This document shows positions 42,611 through 52,800 of a stretch of 64,000 nucleotides of DNA, in pieces. Within the stretch, counting starts at the first letter, position 1. Each line of letters begins with the position of its first letter. The stretch lies in assembly GCF_014653695.1 (NCBI RefSeq), contig NZ_BNAR01000006.1, positions 248,001 through 312,000 on the forward strand. The letters are read 5' to 3'. Under the pieces are notes generated by a model, which worked only from the letters and a program-made list of their open reading frames with translations, had not been told where the DNA came from and made no database searches. Both the position numbers and the translations under genes were made by a program. The DNA comes from Lentzea cavernae (GTDB taxonomy: Bacteria; Actinomycetota; Actinomycetes; Mycobacteriales; Pseudonocardiaceae).

Positions 42611-45173
42611 TCTCGAGCTTCCGGAAGATCTTGCGCAGGTGGAAGTTCACCGTGTGCGGTGACATGAACAGCTGCGTGGAGATCTGCCGGTTCGTCTGCC
42701 CCTTGGCGACCAGGTTGGCGATCGCCCGTTCGGTGTCGTCCAGACTGGACCACCCGGACGCGGGGCGGGCGGGTGCGGCCCTGCGGCGCCGGCCGAGCTT
42801 GCGCAGCCGGCCCAGCACCCGCGCGCTGTCGCGGGACGCGCCGATCTCCCGGTAGAGCCCGAGCGCGTTCTCCAGCGCCCGCACCGACTCCGCGCGGTCC
42901 GGCGCGGCCGTGAGCAGCACGCCGAGGTCCTCGGCCGCGTTCGCCCGCGCCCACAGGTCGTGGTGCTGCCGCGCGGCCAGGTCCAGCAACGCGGCGTCGG
43001 AGTCGAGCAGTCCGCGTGCGTGCACCGCGGCCGCCGTCACCGCGCCGAAGCCGGGGTGTTCCTCCGCGAGCCGTTCCACGCGGTCCACGACGGCCTTCGC
43101 CAGTCCCTCGTCCCCGGCCTCCAAAGCGCGTCGCACGAACCACCCGGCGGCACGGGGTTCCTCCGCGAAGAGCCCCGACGCCACCAGGTCCGGGGTGAGC
43201 AGCGGCAACGCCTTCTCGAGCCCGGAGCCGACGTAGGTGACCAGCACGGCGGTCCACCGGTAGTAGGCGCGCGAGAAGATGATCGCGTCGGCCGGGACCT
43301 GGTCGCGGTAGCGCTCGACGTGCTCGAGCGCGGCGGGCAGGTCGCCGGTGTGGATCGCGACCATCGCGAGCACCGCCAGTGCGGGCGCCACGACCGTCTC
43401 GTGCCCGGTCTCCTCCGCCACCGCCAATGCGGCGCGCGCCTCCGCGGCGGCCTGGTCGATCCGCCCTGCCTGCAACAGGATCCGGGCTTGCACGACCGCG
43501 GTCATGACCTGCCTGGTCACCACGGCGGACGGCCCGCTGCGCACCCGCCGCACCACGCTGTCGGCGTCGGCGAACTCCCGCAGCCCCGACAGCAGCGACG
43601 CGAGCAGCAGCTGCGGGTACGCGCTGAGGTCGTGCGAGGTGCCGCACCGCGCGGCCTCGCGGGCCAGGTCGAGTGCGGCGCCGGGCCTGCCGGTGTCCCG
43701 CGCGATCGCCGCCAGCACGGCCAGAGCCGTTGCCAGCACGTCGTCCGGCCCGCCCCGGCGGGTGCGCACGACGGTCTCCGCCAGCTCCCCGGCGCGCTCC
43801 CGGTCGTGCCCGAGCAACCCCATCAGCCTGGTGATCTCCACCCACGGCGCGAGTTCCGGCGCCAGGTCGGGTTCGCGCAGCAACGCCTCGGAGATCTCCA
43901 CCGACTCGGCGTGCCGGGCGCCCAGCAACGTCGTGGTGGCCACGCAGTGCCGCAGCTTGGCCGCGGGATCCGGCGGGACCTGGCGGGACAGGGCTTCCTG
44001 GGCGAGGGCTTGCGCCGCCGGCAGCCGACCTGCCGCGGTGAGGGCCCGCACCGCCATGACCGTGCGGTGGACCAGCGAAGCAGACGCTTGGTCGGTCAGT
44101 TCGAGCGCGCGCACAGCGAGTTCGGCGGCGGCCTCGGGTGCGTTCCACAGCACGGCTTTCGCGGCCGCGACGAGTCCGTCGATGGACCGGGCGTCACCGC
44201 GCTGGGCACCGTGCAGCAGGTGTTTCGCGGCGACGACGGCACTGTCGCCGCGTCCCAGCAGCATCTCGCCGGCCTCGCGGTGCAGCGCGCGCCGCACGGG
44301 CGGGGGCACGGAGTCGGCGACCAGGCGCCAGAGCAGCTCGTGGCGGAACGCCAGCCTGTCGTCGAGCGACGTCACGACGCCCGCCGAGATGACCTCGTCC
44401 AGGGCGGGCAACAGGATCGCGGTGCTCGACGCGAGCATCTCGGCGACGTCACCGGGTTCGAAGCGCGGCCCGAGCACGGACGCGACCTGCAGCAGGTGCC
44501 TGGCCTTGCCGCTCAGCGCACTGACGTGCTCGCGCAGCAGCGTCTCGGTGCCGGGACCCCGGCCGTCCCCGAGCGAGGCCTGTCCGGCGGTGACGACCAC
44601 CCGGCCGTCCCGTTCGAGGGCGTCGAAGAGCTCGACCAGTGCAGCGGGATTGCCCTGTGCCGTCGAAGCAAGCGCTTTCAGGTCCTGGTCGGGAGCGGCT
44701 CCGACGAGGTCGGTGACGAGGTCCGCGACCACGTCGTCCGCCAGCGGCCGCAGTTCGACCCTGGTGGCACCGCGTTGCGCCGCGACGGCGAACAGGCGGT
44801 CGGCGCCCTCGCGGCGGCGGGCGAGCAGCCACACCACCTTCTCGTGCGCGGAGGCGGACAACAGCGTGCGGAGTGCGGCGAGAGTGCCGGGCTCGGCCAG
44901 GTGGAGGTCGTCCAGCACGACGAGCGCGGGGCCGTCGGGCCGGCGTTCTGCCAGGCGGGCCAACAGGAACGGCTGGTCGAGTTCGTCCTGAGCGGTCGCG
45001 ACCTCGAACCCGCGGCTCGCGGCGACGGCGGCGATCTCGTTCAGCAACCGCGTCTTCCCGGTGCCCTCCGCCCCGTCGACCAGCACCACACCGGTGCCCG
45101 CGTCCAGCACACCGCAGAGGAGCTCCCGTTCTCCTTCACGGCCGCGGAACACACCGTTCCGATTCCCCGACAC
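42564..45173 (-). CDS. Large ATP-binding LuxR-family regulator (LAL), copy 1
   Basis: 869 residues, MalT-like. N-terminal NTPase: Walker A DGAEGTGKTRLLNE (about residue 35), Walker B ALVVLDDLHLAEPG. A long helical TPR-like middle follows, then a C-terminal LuxR helix-turn-helix (LDDTERAIANLVAKGQTNRQISTQLFMSPHTVNFHLRKIFRKLEI). The start is GTG with AAAGGA seven bases before; the longer frame has no signal. Such regulators often control secondary metabolism or sugar use. Divergent from copy 2 with a 279-bp gap, and overlapping the LapA gene at its 3' end. Confidence 0.92.
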   Translation of the reverse strand: MSGNRNGVFRGREGERELLCGVLDAGTGVVLVDGAEGTGKTRLLNEIAAVAASRGFEVATAQDELDQPFLLARLAERRPDGPALVVLDDLHLAEPGTLAALRTLLSASAHEKVVWLLARRREGADRLFAVAAQRGATRVELRPLADDVVADLVTDLVGAAPDQDLKALASTAQGNPAALVELFDALERDGRVVVTAGQASLGDGRGPGTETLLREHVSALSGKARHLLQVASVLGPRFEPGDVAEMLASSTAILLPALDEVISAGVVTSLDDRLAFRHELLWRLVADSVPPPVRRALHREAGEMLLGRGDSAVVAAKHLLHGAQRGDARSIDGLVAAAKAVLWNAPEAAAELAVRALELTDQASASLVHRTVMAVRALTAAGRLPAAQALAQEALSRQVPPDPAAKLRHCVATTTLLGARHAESVEISEALLREPDLAPELAPWVEITRLMGLLGHDRERAGELAETVVRTRRGGPDDVLATALAVLAAIARDTGRPGAALDLAREAARCGTSHDLSAYPQLLLASLLSGLREFADADSVVRRVRSGPSAVVTRQVMTAVVQARILLQAGRIDQAAAEARAALAVAEETGHETVVAPALAVLAMVAIHTGDLPAALEHVERYRDQVPADAIIFSRAYYRWTAVLVTYVGSGLEKALPLLTPDLVASGLFAEEPRAAGWFVRRALEAGDEGLAKAVVDRVERLAEEHPGFGAVTAAAVHARGLLDSDAALLDLAARQHHDLWARANAAEDLGVLLTAAPDRAESVRALENALGLYREIGASRDSARVLGRLRKLGRRRRAAPARPASGWSSLDDTERAIANLVAKGQTNRQISTQLFMSPHTVNFHLRKIFRKLEISSRVELVMRSRDDQ

Positions 45174-45452
45174 CCATTTTCCTTTCGCTCCGCGGCGGCG
45201 GAGAACAAGCGCTGCAATACCACAACGACCGCACCACGACCACCCCCCGACCGGCCTCCCACAGGCCGTTCGGATCACACGTGAGGTCACCGCGGGGCCG
45301 CCGCTACCCATTCGAGTAGTTGCCCGCGGGATCATACGTGCAGCCACTCCTGTTGAGACGGCCATAGCGCAGGAAGCTTTACCTGGGCAAGTGGGGCTCT
45401 TTCTCCTAGCATCAATTCTGCTGATCTTTCAGCGGCGGATTGTGGAGAGATC

Positions 45453-48002
45453 TTGGAAAACCGGCTGAAAGCGTGGTGCGCCGGAATCGGCGATCAGGTG
45501 GTGCCGGGCACGACCACGGTGGTGGAAGGCGCGCCGGGTACGGGCAAGACGGCGGTGCTCGACGACGTCGCCGCGCGCTGGGAGGCCTCCGGCGGCCAGG
45601 TCGTGCGGGCACGCGGTAGCGGGCTGGAGGCCGGCCTGCCGTTCGGGATCGTGGCCCAGCTGTTCGACCTGGCCGATCCCGATCTCGTGCCCGCCGAGGC
45701 GCTGGGCGCGTTGCGGCTCACCGCGACGACCGCCGACTTCCCGGTGCTGCACGGCGTCTACCGGCTGGCGGCGGGGCTGGCCGCACGCGCTGACCTGCTC
45801 GTCGTCGTGGACGACGCGCACTGGGCCGACTCCGCTTCGCTGCGCTGGCTCGCCCACCTGACGTTGAGGGTGCAACGCCTGCCGATCGCGGTGGTGCTGG
45901 CCGTGGGCCTGGGCGAGCGGTGCGACGACCCGTCGCACGGCGAGATCATGGCGGCGTGCCAACGGGTCGCGCTGGACGGCCTGACGCCGGCCGAGGTCGG
46001 TGTGCTGGTCACGTCCGCGCTGGGTGAGGCCGCGCCCGAGTTCGTGAGCGCGTGCGCCGAGGTGTCCGGCGGCAACCCGCTGACGGTGACGCGCCTGCTC
46101 AAAGCGTTGGTGGAGGACGGTGTGCCGCCCACCGCCGAGGCCGCGTGGCGAGTCGCCCAGCGCGGCGCGGAGGTGGCCGGGGAGATCATGGCGGCCCGGC
46201 TGCGCCGCCGTCCGGCCTCCGTCGTGACCACGGCGCACTGCCTGGCCGCGCTGGGGCCGTCGCCGCATCCGGGTGTGCTGGCGGAACTCACCCGGCTGAG
46301 TCCCGACGAGCTGGCCGAGGCCGTCCGGACCGTCGAACTGCTCGGCGTCGCCGGTCCCGCGGTCCTCGACGACATGCCCGCACCGGCGCGAGCCGCGTTG
46401 CACCTGCGGGCCGCGCGGTCGTTGCGCGCGCACGGCGCCCCGGACGGGGTCGTCGCCGACCACCTGCTGGAGACCTCGCCCGGTCTCGAGCCGTGGGCGG
46501 GCGAGGTGCTCGACCGCGCCTCCCAGGAAGCGGTGGCCCGAGGCGACACGGCCGCGGCCGCGCGGTTGCTGTGGCGGGCGCTGCGCGAGCCGGTGGCGAA
46601 CCCGTCGCGGGCGTTGCGGCTGCTGGGGATCGCCGAGCTGGTCGGCAACCTGCCCGGTGCCACGGCCCGGTTGCGCGAGGCGTTCCAGTCCGATGTGGAC
46701 GACGTCGAGTCCGCCGTGGCCTTGTCGTACGCCCTGCACGCCGACGGCAACCCTGCCGAGATCGCGTCGGTGCTGGGCGATTCCCCCTGGGCGCAGGCAC
46801 ATCTGGCCGTGCACGGGCTCGCGTGGCAGGAGGCCGTGCCGTCGTCGGTCCCGCTCGACACGCCCGCCGGGGTGCTGCACCACGTGATGGTCGGGGACAT
46901 CAGCGCGGCCGAGGCCGTGTCGCGGATCTCCACCGCGGACGTGCTGTCGTCGCTGACGTCCGCGATGACGCTCAACCTGGCCGACTCGCTGGACGAGGCG
47001 CTGGCCGTGCTGGACGAGGTGGACCGCGCGCAGGCCCCGGCGTTGCGGGCCCTCACGAACGTGATGCGCGCGAACGTCCAGCGCCGCAAGGGAGATCTCA
47101 CCTCCGCGCGCGCCGATCTGGACGAGGCCGCCCGCCACCTGCGGCAGGACCGGCGCTGGCACGCGGTCTCCACGTGGCACGCCACCCTGCTCGGCGACAT
47201 CCTGCTCGAGGAGAACCGCCTCGACGAGGCGGCCGCGGTGATCGCGGAGGCCTCGACGGACGAGGCGCGGCGCACGTGGTCGTTCGGCGGCGTGCTGACC
47301 GTGCGCGGGCGGCTGCTGACCGCGCGAGGCGACGATCACGAGGCCCTGGAGGCGTTCCTGGCCGCCGGACGGCACTGCGCCGCGTGGCCGTACCGCAATC
47401 CGGCGCCGCTGGCGTGGCGTTCCGGTGCGGCGGTGGCCTACGCGGCGCTGGGCGACGGCGAACGGGCCCGCGCACTCGCGCAGGAGGAGGTCGCGCTGGC
47501 CCGCGTCTGGGGCGCGCCGAGGGCGTTGGGCATGGCGTTGCGCGCGGAGGGCCGCGTGACGGCCGGTGCCGCCGGGCGGACGGTGCTGGAGGAGGCCGTG
47601 CGGGTGCTGCGCGGCTCCCCCGCCCGCCTGGAGCTGGCGCGCGCGTTGGTCGACCTCGGCGTGGTGGCCCGGCGCCAGGGCGACACGGCATTCGCGCGCA
47701 CGTGCCTGCGTGACGCGGTGGATCTGGCGCAGAAGTGCGGATCCTCGGCGATGGCCGGGCGGGCCTACTCCGAACTGGTGGCGACGAGCGCCGGGCCCCG
47801 GCGGATGCGGCAGACGGGGCCGACCGCGCTGACCCCGGTCGAGCACCAGGTGGCGGAACTGGCGGCACGCGGCCGTTCGGATGACGAGATCGCGTCGACG
47901 CTGCTCATGCCCGCCGACGGCGTCGAGAACGTGCTCTCGGGGATCTACCGCAAGCTCGGCATCGGCGGCCGTTTGCAGCTCGCCGATGCTCTTTTCGTGT
48001 GA
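45453..48002 (+). CDS. Large ATP-binding LuxR-family regulator (LAL), copy 2
   Basis: 849 residues. Walker A EGAPGTGKTAVLDD, Walker B LLVVVDDAHWADSASLRWL, TPR-like middle, and a C-terminal LuxR-type helix-turn-helix that is less canonical (LTPVEHQVAELAARGRSDDEIASTLLMPADGVENVLSGIYRKLGI). TTG start, supported by TGGAGAG seven bases before it. Only distantly like copy 1, so not a recent duplicate. The two genes share the 279-bp divergent region. It ends 59 bp before the EF-hand gene. The effector is unknown. Confidence 0.9.
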   Translation: MENRLKAWCAGIGDQVVPGTTTVVEGAPGTGKTAVLDDVAARWEASGGQVVRARGSGLEAGLPFGIVAQLFDLADPDLVPAEALGALRLTATTADFPVLHGVYRLAAGLAARADLLVVVDDAHWADSASLRWLAHLTLRVQRLPIAVVLAVGLGERCDDPSHGEIMAACQRVALDGLTPAEVGVLVTSALGEAAPEFVSACAEVSGGNPLTVTRLLKALVEDGVPPTAEAAWRVAQRGAEVAGEIMAARLRRRPASVVTTAHCLAALGPSPHPGVLAELTRLSPDELAEAVRTVELLGVAGPAVLDDMPAPARAALHLRAARSLRAHGAPDGVVADHLLETSPGLEPWAGEVLDRASQEAVARGDTAAAARLLWRALREPVANPSRALRLLGIAELVGNLPGATARLREAFQSDVDDVESAVALSYALHADGNPAEIASVLGDSPWAQAHLAVHGLAWQEAVPSSVPLDTPAGVLHHVMVGDISAAEAVSRISTADVLSSLTSAMTLNLADSLDEALAVLDEVDRAQAPALRALTNVMRANVQRRKGDLTSARADLDEAARHLRQDRRWHAVSTWHATLLGDILLEENRLDEAAAVIAEASTDEARRTWSFGGVLTVRGRLLTARGDDHEALEAFLAAGRHCAAWPYRNPAPLAWRSGAAVAYAALGDGERARALAQEEVALARVWGAPRALGMALRAEGRVTAGAAGRTVLEEAVRVLRGSPARLELARALVDLGVVARRQGDTAFARTCLRDAVDLAQKCGSSAMAGRAYSELVATSAGPRRMRQTGPTALTPVEHQVAELAARGRSDDEIASTLLMPADGVENVLSGIYRKLGIGGRLQLADALFV

Positions 48003-48061
48003 TGGTTCGGACCCGTTCGGCCGATGGTTCGATGTGCGGCATTCGGCCTATCGTCCTGCTC

Positions 48062-48577
48062 ATGGCGAGCGAATTTCAGCGCAGCAAGGTGGATCTGGTG
48101 TTCGGCGCGATGGACGCCGACGGCGACGGGTTCCTGACCGCGAACGACTTCCGGTTGCTCGCCCGGCGCTGGGCCGAGCTGCGCGGCAGCGACGAGGAAC
48201 TGCTGTCCACGGTCATGCTGGGCTGGTGGACGACCCTGCAGTCGGCCGCGGGCGGAGCCGAGCACGTGACGGTGCAGGACGTGCTGAACGTCGTCGACGT
48301 GCTGCCGGACAACATCGACCCGGTGCTGGGCACGGCGGACGCGATGTTCAGCGCCGTGGACGCGAACCGCGACGACTACGTCTCCGAGGACGAGTACCGC
48401 GCGATGATCAACGCCTGGACCGGGGACGACAGCGAGACCGTCTTCGCGAGGCTCGACCTCGACGGCGACGGCAGGTTGTCGCGCAACGAGTTCACGACGC
48501 TGTGGGCGGAGTTCTGGGCGGGCGACGACCCCGACGCCGCCGGCTCCTACGTGTTCGGGCCGGTCCGGGCGGCGTGA
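48062..48577 (+). CDS. EF-hand calcium-binding protein (calerythrin-like)
   Basis: 171 residues, cytoplasmic. Three good EF-hand loops: DADGDGFLTANDF (about 18-30), DANRDDYVSEDEY (about 102-114) and DLDGDGRLSRNEF (about 136-148). The second hand (about 63-78) is degraded. This is the sarcoplasmic/calerythrin pattern known from actinomycetes; a calcium buffer or sensor role is inferred. Start at the ATG of MASEFQR, with TATCGT 7 bp before it, suggesting a leaderless mRNA. A longer frame would overlap the LuxR gene. The 3' end overlaps folE by 31 bp. Confidence 0.92.
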   Translation: MASEFQRSKVDLVFGAMDADGDGFLTANDFRLLARRWAELRGSDEELLSTVMLGWWTTLQSAAGGAEHVTVQDVLNVVDVLPDNIDPVLGTADAMFSAVDANRDDYVSEDEYRAMINAWTGDDSETVFARLDLDGDGRLSRNEFTTLWAEFWAGDDPDAAGSYVFGPVRAA

Positions 48578-49113
48578 ACGAGGGTGAAGAACTCCTGACG
48601 TGACGCGGGATCCGACCGCAGCACGCCCTTCACCGCGGACGTGACCGTGCGGGATCCGTTGACCCGCACGCCGCGCAGCGCCATGCACATGTGCTCGGCC
48701 TCGATCACGACGCCGACCCCCAAGGGCTGCAGGTGCTCCTGCAACCAGTCCGCGACCTGCTTGGTGAGCCGTTCCTGCACCTGCAGGTCGCGGGCGAACA
48801 TCTCCACGACCCGGGCGAGCTTCGACAGGCCCAGGATCCGTTCCCCCGGCAGGTATCCGACGTGCGCGACGCCGTGGAACGGCAGCATGTGGTGCTCGCA
48901 CAACGACTGCACGGGGATGCCGCGCGCCAGCACGAGCTCGTCGTAGCCCTCGTCGTTGGGGAATGTCGTCATGGTGAAGGAGCGCGGGGTCAGCATCTCC
49001 GCGTACGCCTCGGCCACCCGGCGCGGGGTGTCGGCGAGGTGCACCGAGTACGGATCCTTGCCCAGCGCCTTGAGCAGGTCCGTGACCGCCTTCTGCGCAC
49101 CTTCGACGTCCAT
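48547..49113 (-). CDS. folE: GTP cyclohydrolase I
   Basis: 188 residues, normal for type I GTP cyclohydrolase, which makes 7,8-dihydroneopterin triphosphate for folate or pterins. The zinc and catalytic residues are seen in SLCEHHMLPFHG (Cys and His) and in AEHMCMALRGVRVNGSRTVTS (second Cys). Also typical are TPRRVAEAYAEML and GLSKLARVVEMFARDLQVQERLTKQVAD. Start at the ATG of MDVEGAQ; TACCGT lies 6 bp before it, so a leaderless mRNA fits. A TTG 13 codons upstream is less likely. Not in a folate operon here; the divergent partner is a Cys-rich regulator. Confidence 0.95.
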   Translation of the reverse strand: MDVEGAQKAVTDLLKALGKDPYSVHLADTPRRVAEAYAEMLTPRSFTMTTFPNDEGYDELVLARGIPVQSLCEHHMLPFHGVAHVGYLPGERILGLSKLARVVEMFARDLQVQERLTKQVADWLQEHLQPLGVGVVIEAEHMCMALRGVRVNGSRTVTSAVKGVLRSDPASRQEFFTLVHAARTGPNT

Positions 49114-49167
49114 GCCGCCACGGTAGATCCGCTGGCCGAATTTAGTCAACAAGAGTAGGTTTTAGAG

Positions 49168-49845
49168 ATGGCAGACCCCGTCTCCGCCGTCGCCGCCCTC
49201 GACGAACCGAACCGCCGCAGGCTCTACGACTTCGTGGTGCGCCAGACCTCGCCCATCAGCAAGGACGAGGCGGCGCAGGCCGTCGCGCTGCCCCGCACCA
49301 CGGCCGCGTTCCACCTCGACAAGCTGGTCGAGATGGGCCTGCTCACAGTGGTGCGCCACCGCCGGTCGGGGCGCAGCGGTCCCGGGGCCGGGCGGCCGGC
49401 CAAGCTCTACTGCCGCTCCGAGGAGCAGATCGAGGTGTCGCTGCCCGACCGCCGGTACGAGGCGGCGAGCCACCTGCTCACCGACGCGCTGGTGGAGGCG
49501 GAGAGCACGGGCGAACCGGCGCGCGAGGTCCTCAACCGGCGCGCCTACGAGTGGGGCGCGGACCTCGCCACGTCCGCGGGAGGCGATGTCGTCGATGCGT
49601 TGGCGGGCCTGGGTTTCGAACCGCGGGCCGACGGCGGCTCGATCCTGCTGGGCAACTGCCCGTTCCACAGCCTGGCGCGGCGGCACGCGCAACTGGTGTG
49701 CGGCATGAACCTGTGCCTGGTCAGCGGCCTGCTGGACGGCATCGAGGCGAACGGGGTGTCCGCCCGCCTCGACCCGTCGTCAGGTCACTGCTGCGTCCGG
49801 CTCGATCAGGCGCCGTCCTCGAGCTCGCCCTCGGTCTCCAGGTAG
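49168..49845 (+). CDS. ArsR-type winged-helix regulator with Cys-rich C-terminus
   Basis: 225 residues. N-terminal winged helix (AALDEPNRRRLYDFVVRQTSPISKDEAAQAVALPRTTAAFHLDKLVEMGLL). The C-terminal part has several Cys (GNCPFHSLA, LVCGMNLCLV, SGHCCVRL), arranged somewhat like the Fe-S site of SufR-type regulators. Metal or Fe-S binding is therefore plausible but not proven. ATG; TAGGTT lies 6 bp before it, so the mRNA is probably leaderless. The 3' end overlaps cobN by 40 bp. Divergent from folE; targets unknown. Confidence 0.85.
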   Translation: MADPVSAVAALDEPNRRRLYDFVVRQTSPISKDEAAQAVALPRTTAAFHLDKLVEMGLLTVVRHRRSGRSGPGAGRPAKLYCRSEEQIEVSLPDRRYEAASHLLTDALVEAESTGEPAREVLNRRAYEWGADLATSAGGDVVDALAGLGFEPRADGGSILLGNCPFHSLARRHAQLVCGMNLCLVSGLLDGIEANGVSARLDPSSGHCCVRLDQAPSSSSPSVSR

Positions 49846-52800
49846 GCCGCCCGCAGCGCGTCCAAAGTGGACTCCTCCGGGTGCTCCCACATCTTGCGCT
49901 CGGCCGCTTCCAGCAGGCGCTCGGCGATGCCGTGCAACGCCCAGGGGTTCGACGTCTGCAGGAACTTCCGGGTCTCCGGGTCGAGCACGTAGCTCTCGGT
50001 GAGCTTCTCGTACATCCAGTCCGCGACGACACCGGTGGTGGCGTCGTAGCCGAACAGGTACTCGACCGTCGCCTGCAGCTCGAACGCGCCCTTGTACCCG
50101 TGGTTGCGCATCGCCCCGATCCAGCGCGGGTTCACCACGCGGGCGCGGAAGATGCGCGAGGTCTCCTCGGTCAGGGTGCGGGTGCGGACCGCCTCCGGGC
50201 GGGTGCTGTCCCCGACGTACGCGGCGGGCGCCTTGCCCGTCAACGCCTTCACCATCGTGACCATGCCGCCGTGGTACTGGAAGTAGTCGTCCGAGTCGGC
50301 GATGTCGTGCTCGCGGGTGTCGATGTTCTTGGCCGCCACCGCGATCCTGCGGTACGACGACTCCATGTCCGCGCGTGCGGCGATGCCGTCGACCCCGCGG
50401 CCGTAGGCGTACCCGCCCCACACCGCGTAGACCTCGGCGATGTCGGAGGAGTCGCGCCAGTTGCGGCTGTCGATCAACGGCAGCACGCCCGCGCCGTACG
50501 CGCCCGGCTTGGAACCGAAGACGCGCAACGTGGCGCGACGCTGGTCGCCGTGCTCCTCCAGGTCCTGGAGCATGTGCGCCCGCACGAAGTTGTGCTCCGC
50601 CGGCTCGTCCAGCGCGGCCACCAGCTGCACCGCGTCGTCCAACATCGACACCACGTGCGGGAAGGCGTCCCGGAAGAAGCCGGAGATGCGGATCGTGACG
50701 TCGACGCGCGGCCGGTCCAGCTCCTCGAGCGAGATCACCTCGAGGCCGGTGACGCGACGGGACTGGTCGTCCCACACCGGGCGCACGCCGAGCAGCGAGA
50801 ACACCTCGGCGATGTCGTCGCCGGCGGTGCGCATCGCGGACGTGCCCCAGACCGACAGGCCGACCGACGGCGGCCACTCGCCGTCGTTCTCGTCGCGGTA
50901 GCGGGCGAGCAGCGAGTCGGCCATCGCCTGGCCGGTCTCCCACGCGAGCCGCGACGGGATGGCCTTCGGGTCGACCGAGTAGAAGTTGCGGCCGGTCGGC
51001 AGCACGTTCACCAGCCCGCGCAACGGAGAACCTGACGGGCCGGCCGGGATGTAGCCGCCGTCCAGCGCGTGCAGGACGTTCGTCATCTCGTCCGTGGTGC
51101 GCGCAAGCCGGGGCACGACCTCGACGGCCGCGAACTCCAGGATCTTCTGCACGTCCACCGACTCGTGCAGACCCGCCGCGGCGGAACGGTCCCAGCCCGC
51201 GTCCTCCATCGCCTGGACGAGCGCGCGGGCCTCTTCCTCAACGGCGTCAACGTCTTCACGGCCCGTGGTGGTGAGGCCGAGAGCCTCGCGCAGGCCGGGC
51301 AGCGCGGCGACCTGACCGCCCCACATCTGCCGCGCCTGCAACATCGCGAGCACGAGGTTGACGCGAACGGAGCCGGTCGGCGCCTCGCCGAGGATGTGCA
51401 GGCCGTCGCGGATCTGGACGTCCTTGACCTCGCACAGCCAGCCGTCGACGTGCAGGATGAACTCGTCGAACTCCGCGTCGTGCGGCCGGTCGTCGAGCCC
51501 CAGGTCGTGGTCGAGCTTGGCGGCCTTGATCAGCGTCCAGATCTGCGCGCGGATCGCCGGCACCTTGGCCGGGTCCATCGCGGAGATGTTCCCGTACTCG
51601 TCGAGCAGTTGCTCCAGGCGCGCGATGTCGCCGTAGCTGTCGGCGCGGGCCATCGGCGGGACGAGGTGGTCGACCAGCGTGGCGTGCGCGCGGCGCTTGG
51701 CCTGCGTGCCCTCACCGGGGTCGTTGACGAGGAACGGGTAGATCAGCGGCAGGTCGCCGAGCGCCGCGTCCGTGCCGCAGGACGCCGACATGCCGACGGT
51801 CTTGCCCGGCAACCACTCCAGGTTGCCGTGCTTGCCGACGTGCACCACGGCGTCCGCGCCGAAGTTCGACTCGACCCACCGGTAGGCCGCGAGGTAGTGG
51901 TGCGACGGCGGCAGGTCGGGGTCGTGGTAGATCGCGATGGGGTTCTCGCCGAACCCGCGCGGCGGCTGGACGATCACCGCGACGTTGCCGGACCGCAGCG
52001 CGGCCAGCACGATCTCGCCGTCCTTCGACTTGGAGTGGTCGACGAAGAGCGTGCCCGGCGCCTCGCCCCAGTGCTCCCGCATCGACTCGCGGAAGTCGTC
52101 GGGCAGCGTCTCGTAGAACTCGCGGTAGTCGGCCGCGGCGATGCGGATCGGGTTGCTCTCGAACTGCTCCTGCGTGAGCCAGTCGGCGTCCTGGCCACCG
52201 GCGGCGATCAGCGCGTGGATCAGCTTGTCGCCGTCGAGCTCGTCGACGCCCGGCAGCTCGGTGCCGATGTCGTACCCGTGCTCCCGCATGGCCTTCAGCA
52301 GCCGCACGGTCGACGCGGGCGTGTCGAGCCCGACCGCGTTGCCGATGCGGGAGTGCTTGGTCGGGTACGCCGACAGCATCACGACGACCTTGCGGTCGGC
52401 GACCGGAATGTGGCGCAGCCTGCCGTGCCGCACGGCGATGCCCGCGACGCGCAGCGCCCGTTCCGGGTCGGCGACGTAGACCGTGAGACCGTCGGAATCG
52501 ATCTCCTTGAAGGAGAACGGAACGGTGATGATCCGGCCGTCGAACTCCGGGATCGCGACCTGCGTCGCGGTGTCCAAAGGAGACAGTCCGTCGTCGTTGG
52601 AGTCCCACGTCTCGCGGCTGGACGTCAGGCACAGCCCCTGCAGGATCGGCACGTCGAGCGCCGCCAGCGCGCCGACGTCCCACGCGTCGTCGTCACCACC
52701 GGCGGAGGCCTTGGCGGGGTTCGTGCCCCCGGCCGCGAGGACCGTCACGACCAGCGCGTCGGCCTGGCGCAGCGTGTCGAGCAGCTCGGGCTCGGCGGTG

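Noticed and set aside
44688-44702. AAGCGCTTT resembling a LacI operator
   Set aside because: Inside the LuxR coding region, far from any start; chance match to AGCGCT.
45429-47846. 805-residue open frame on the minus strand
   Set aside because: Antisense to the second LuxR gene, no domain signature, shadow composition.
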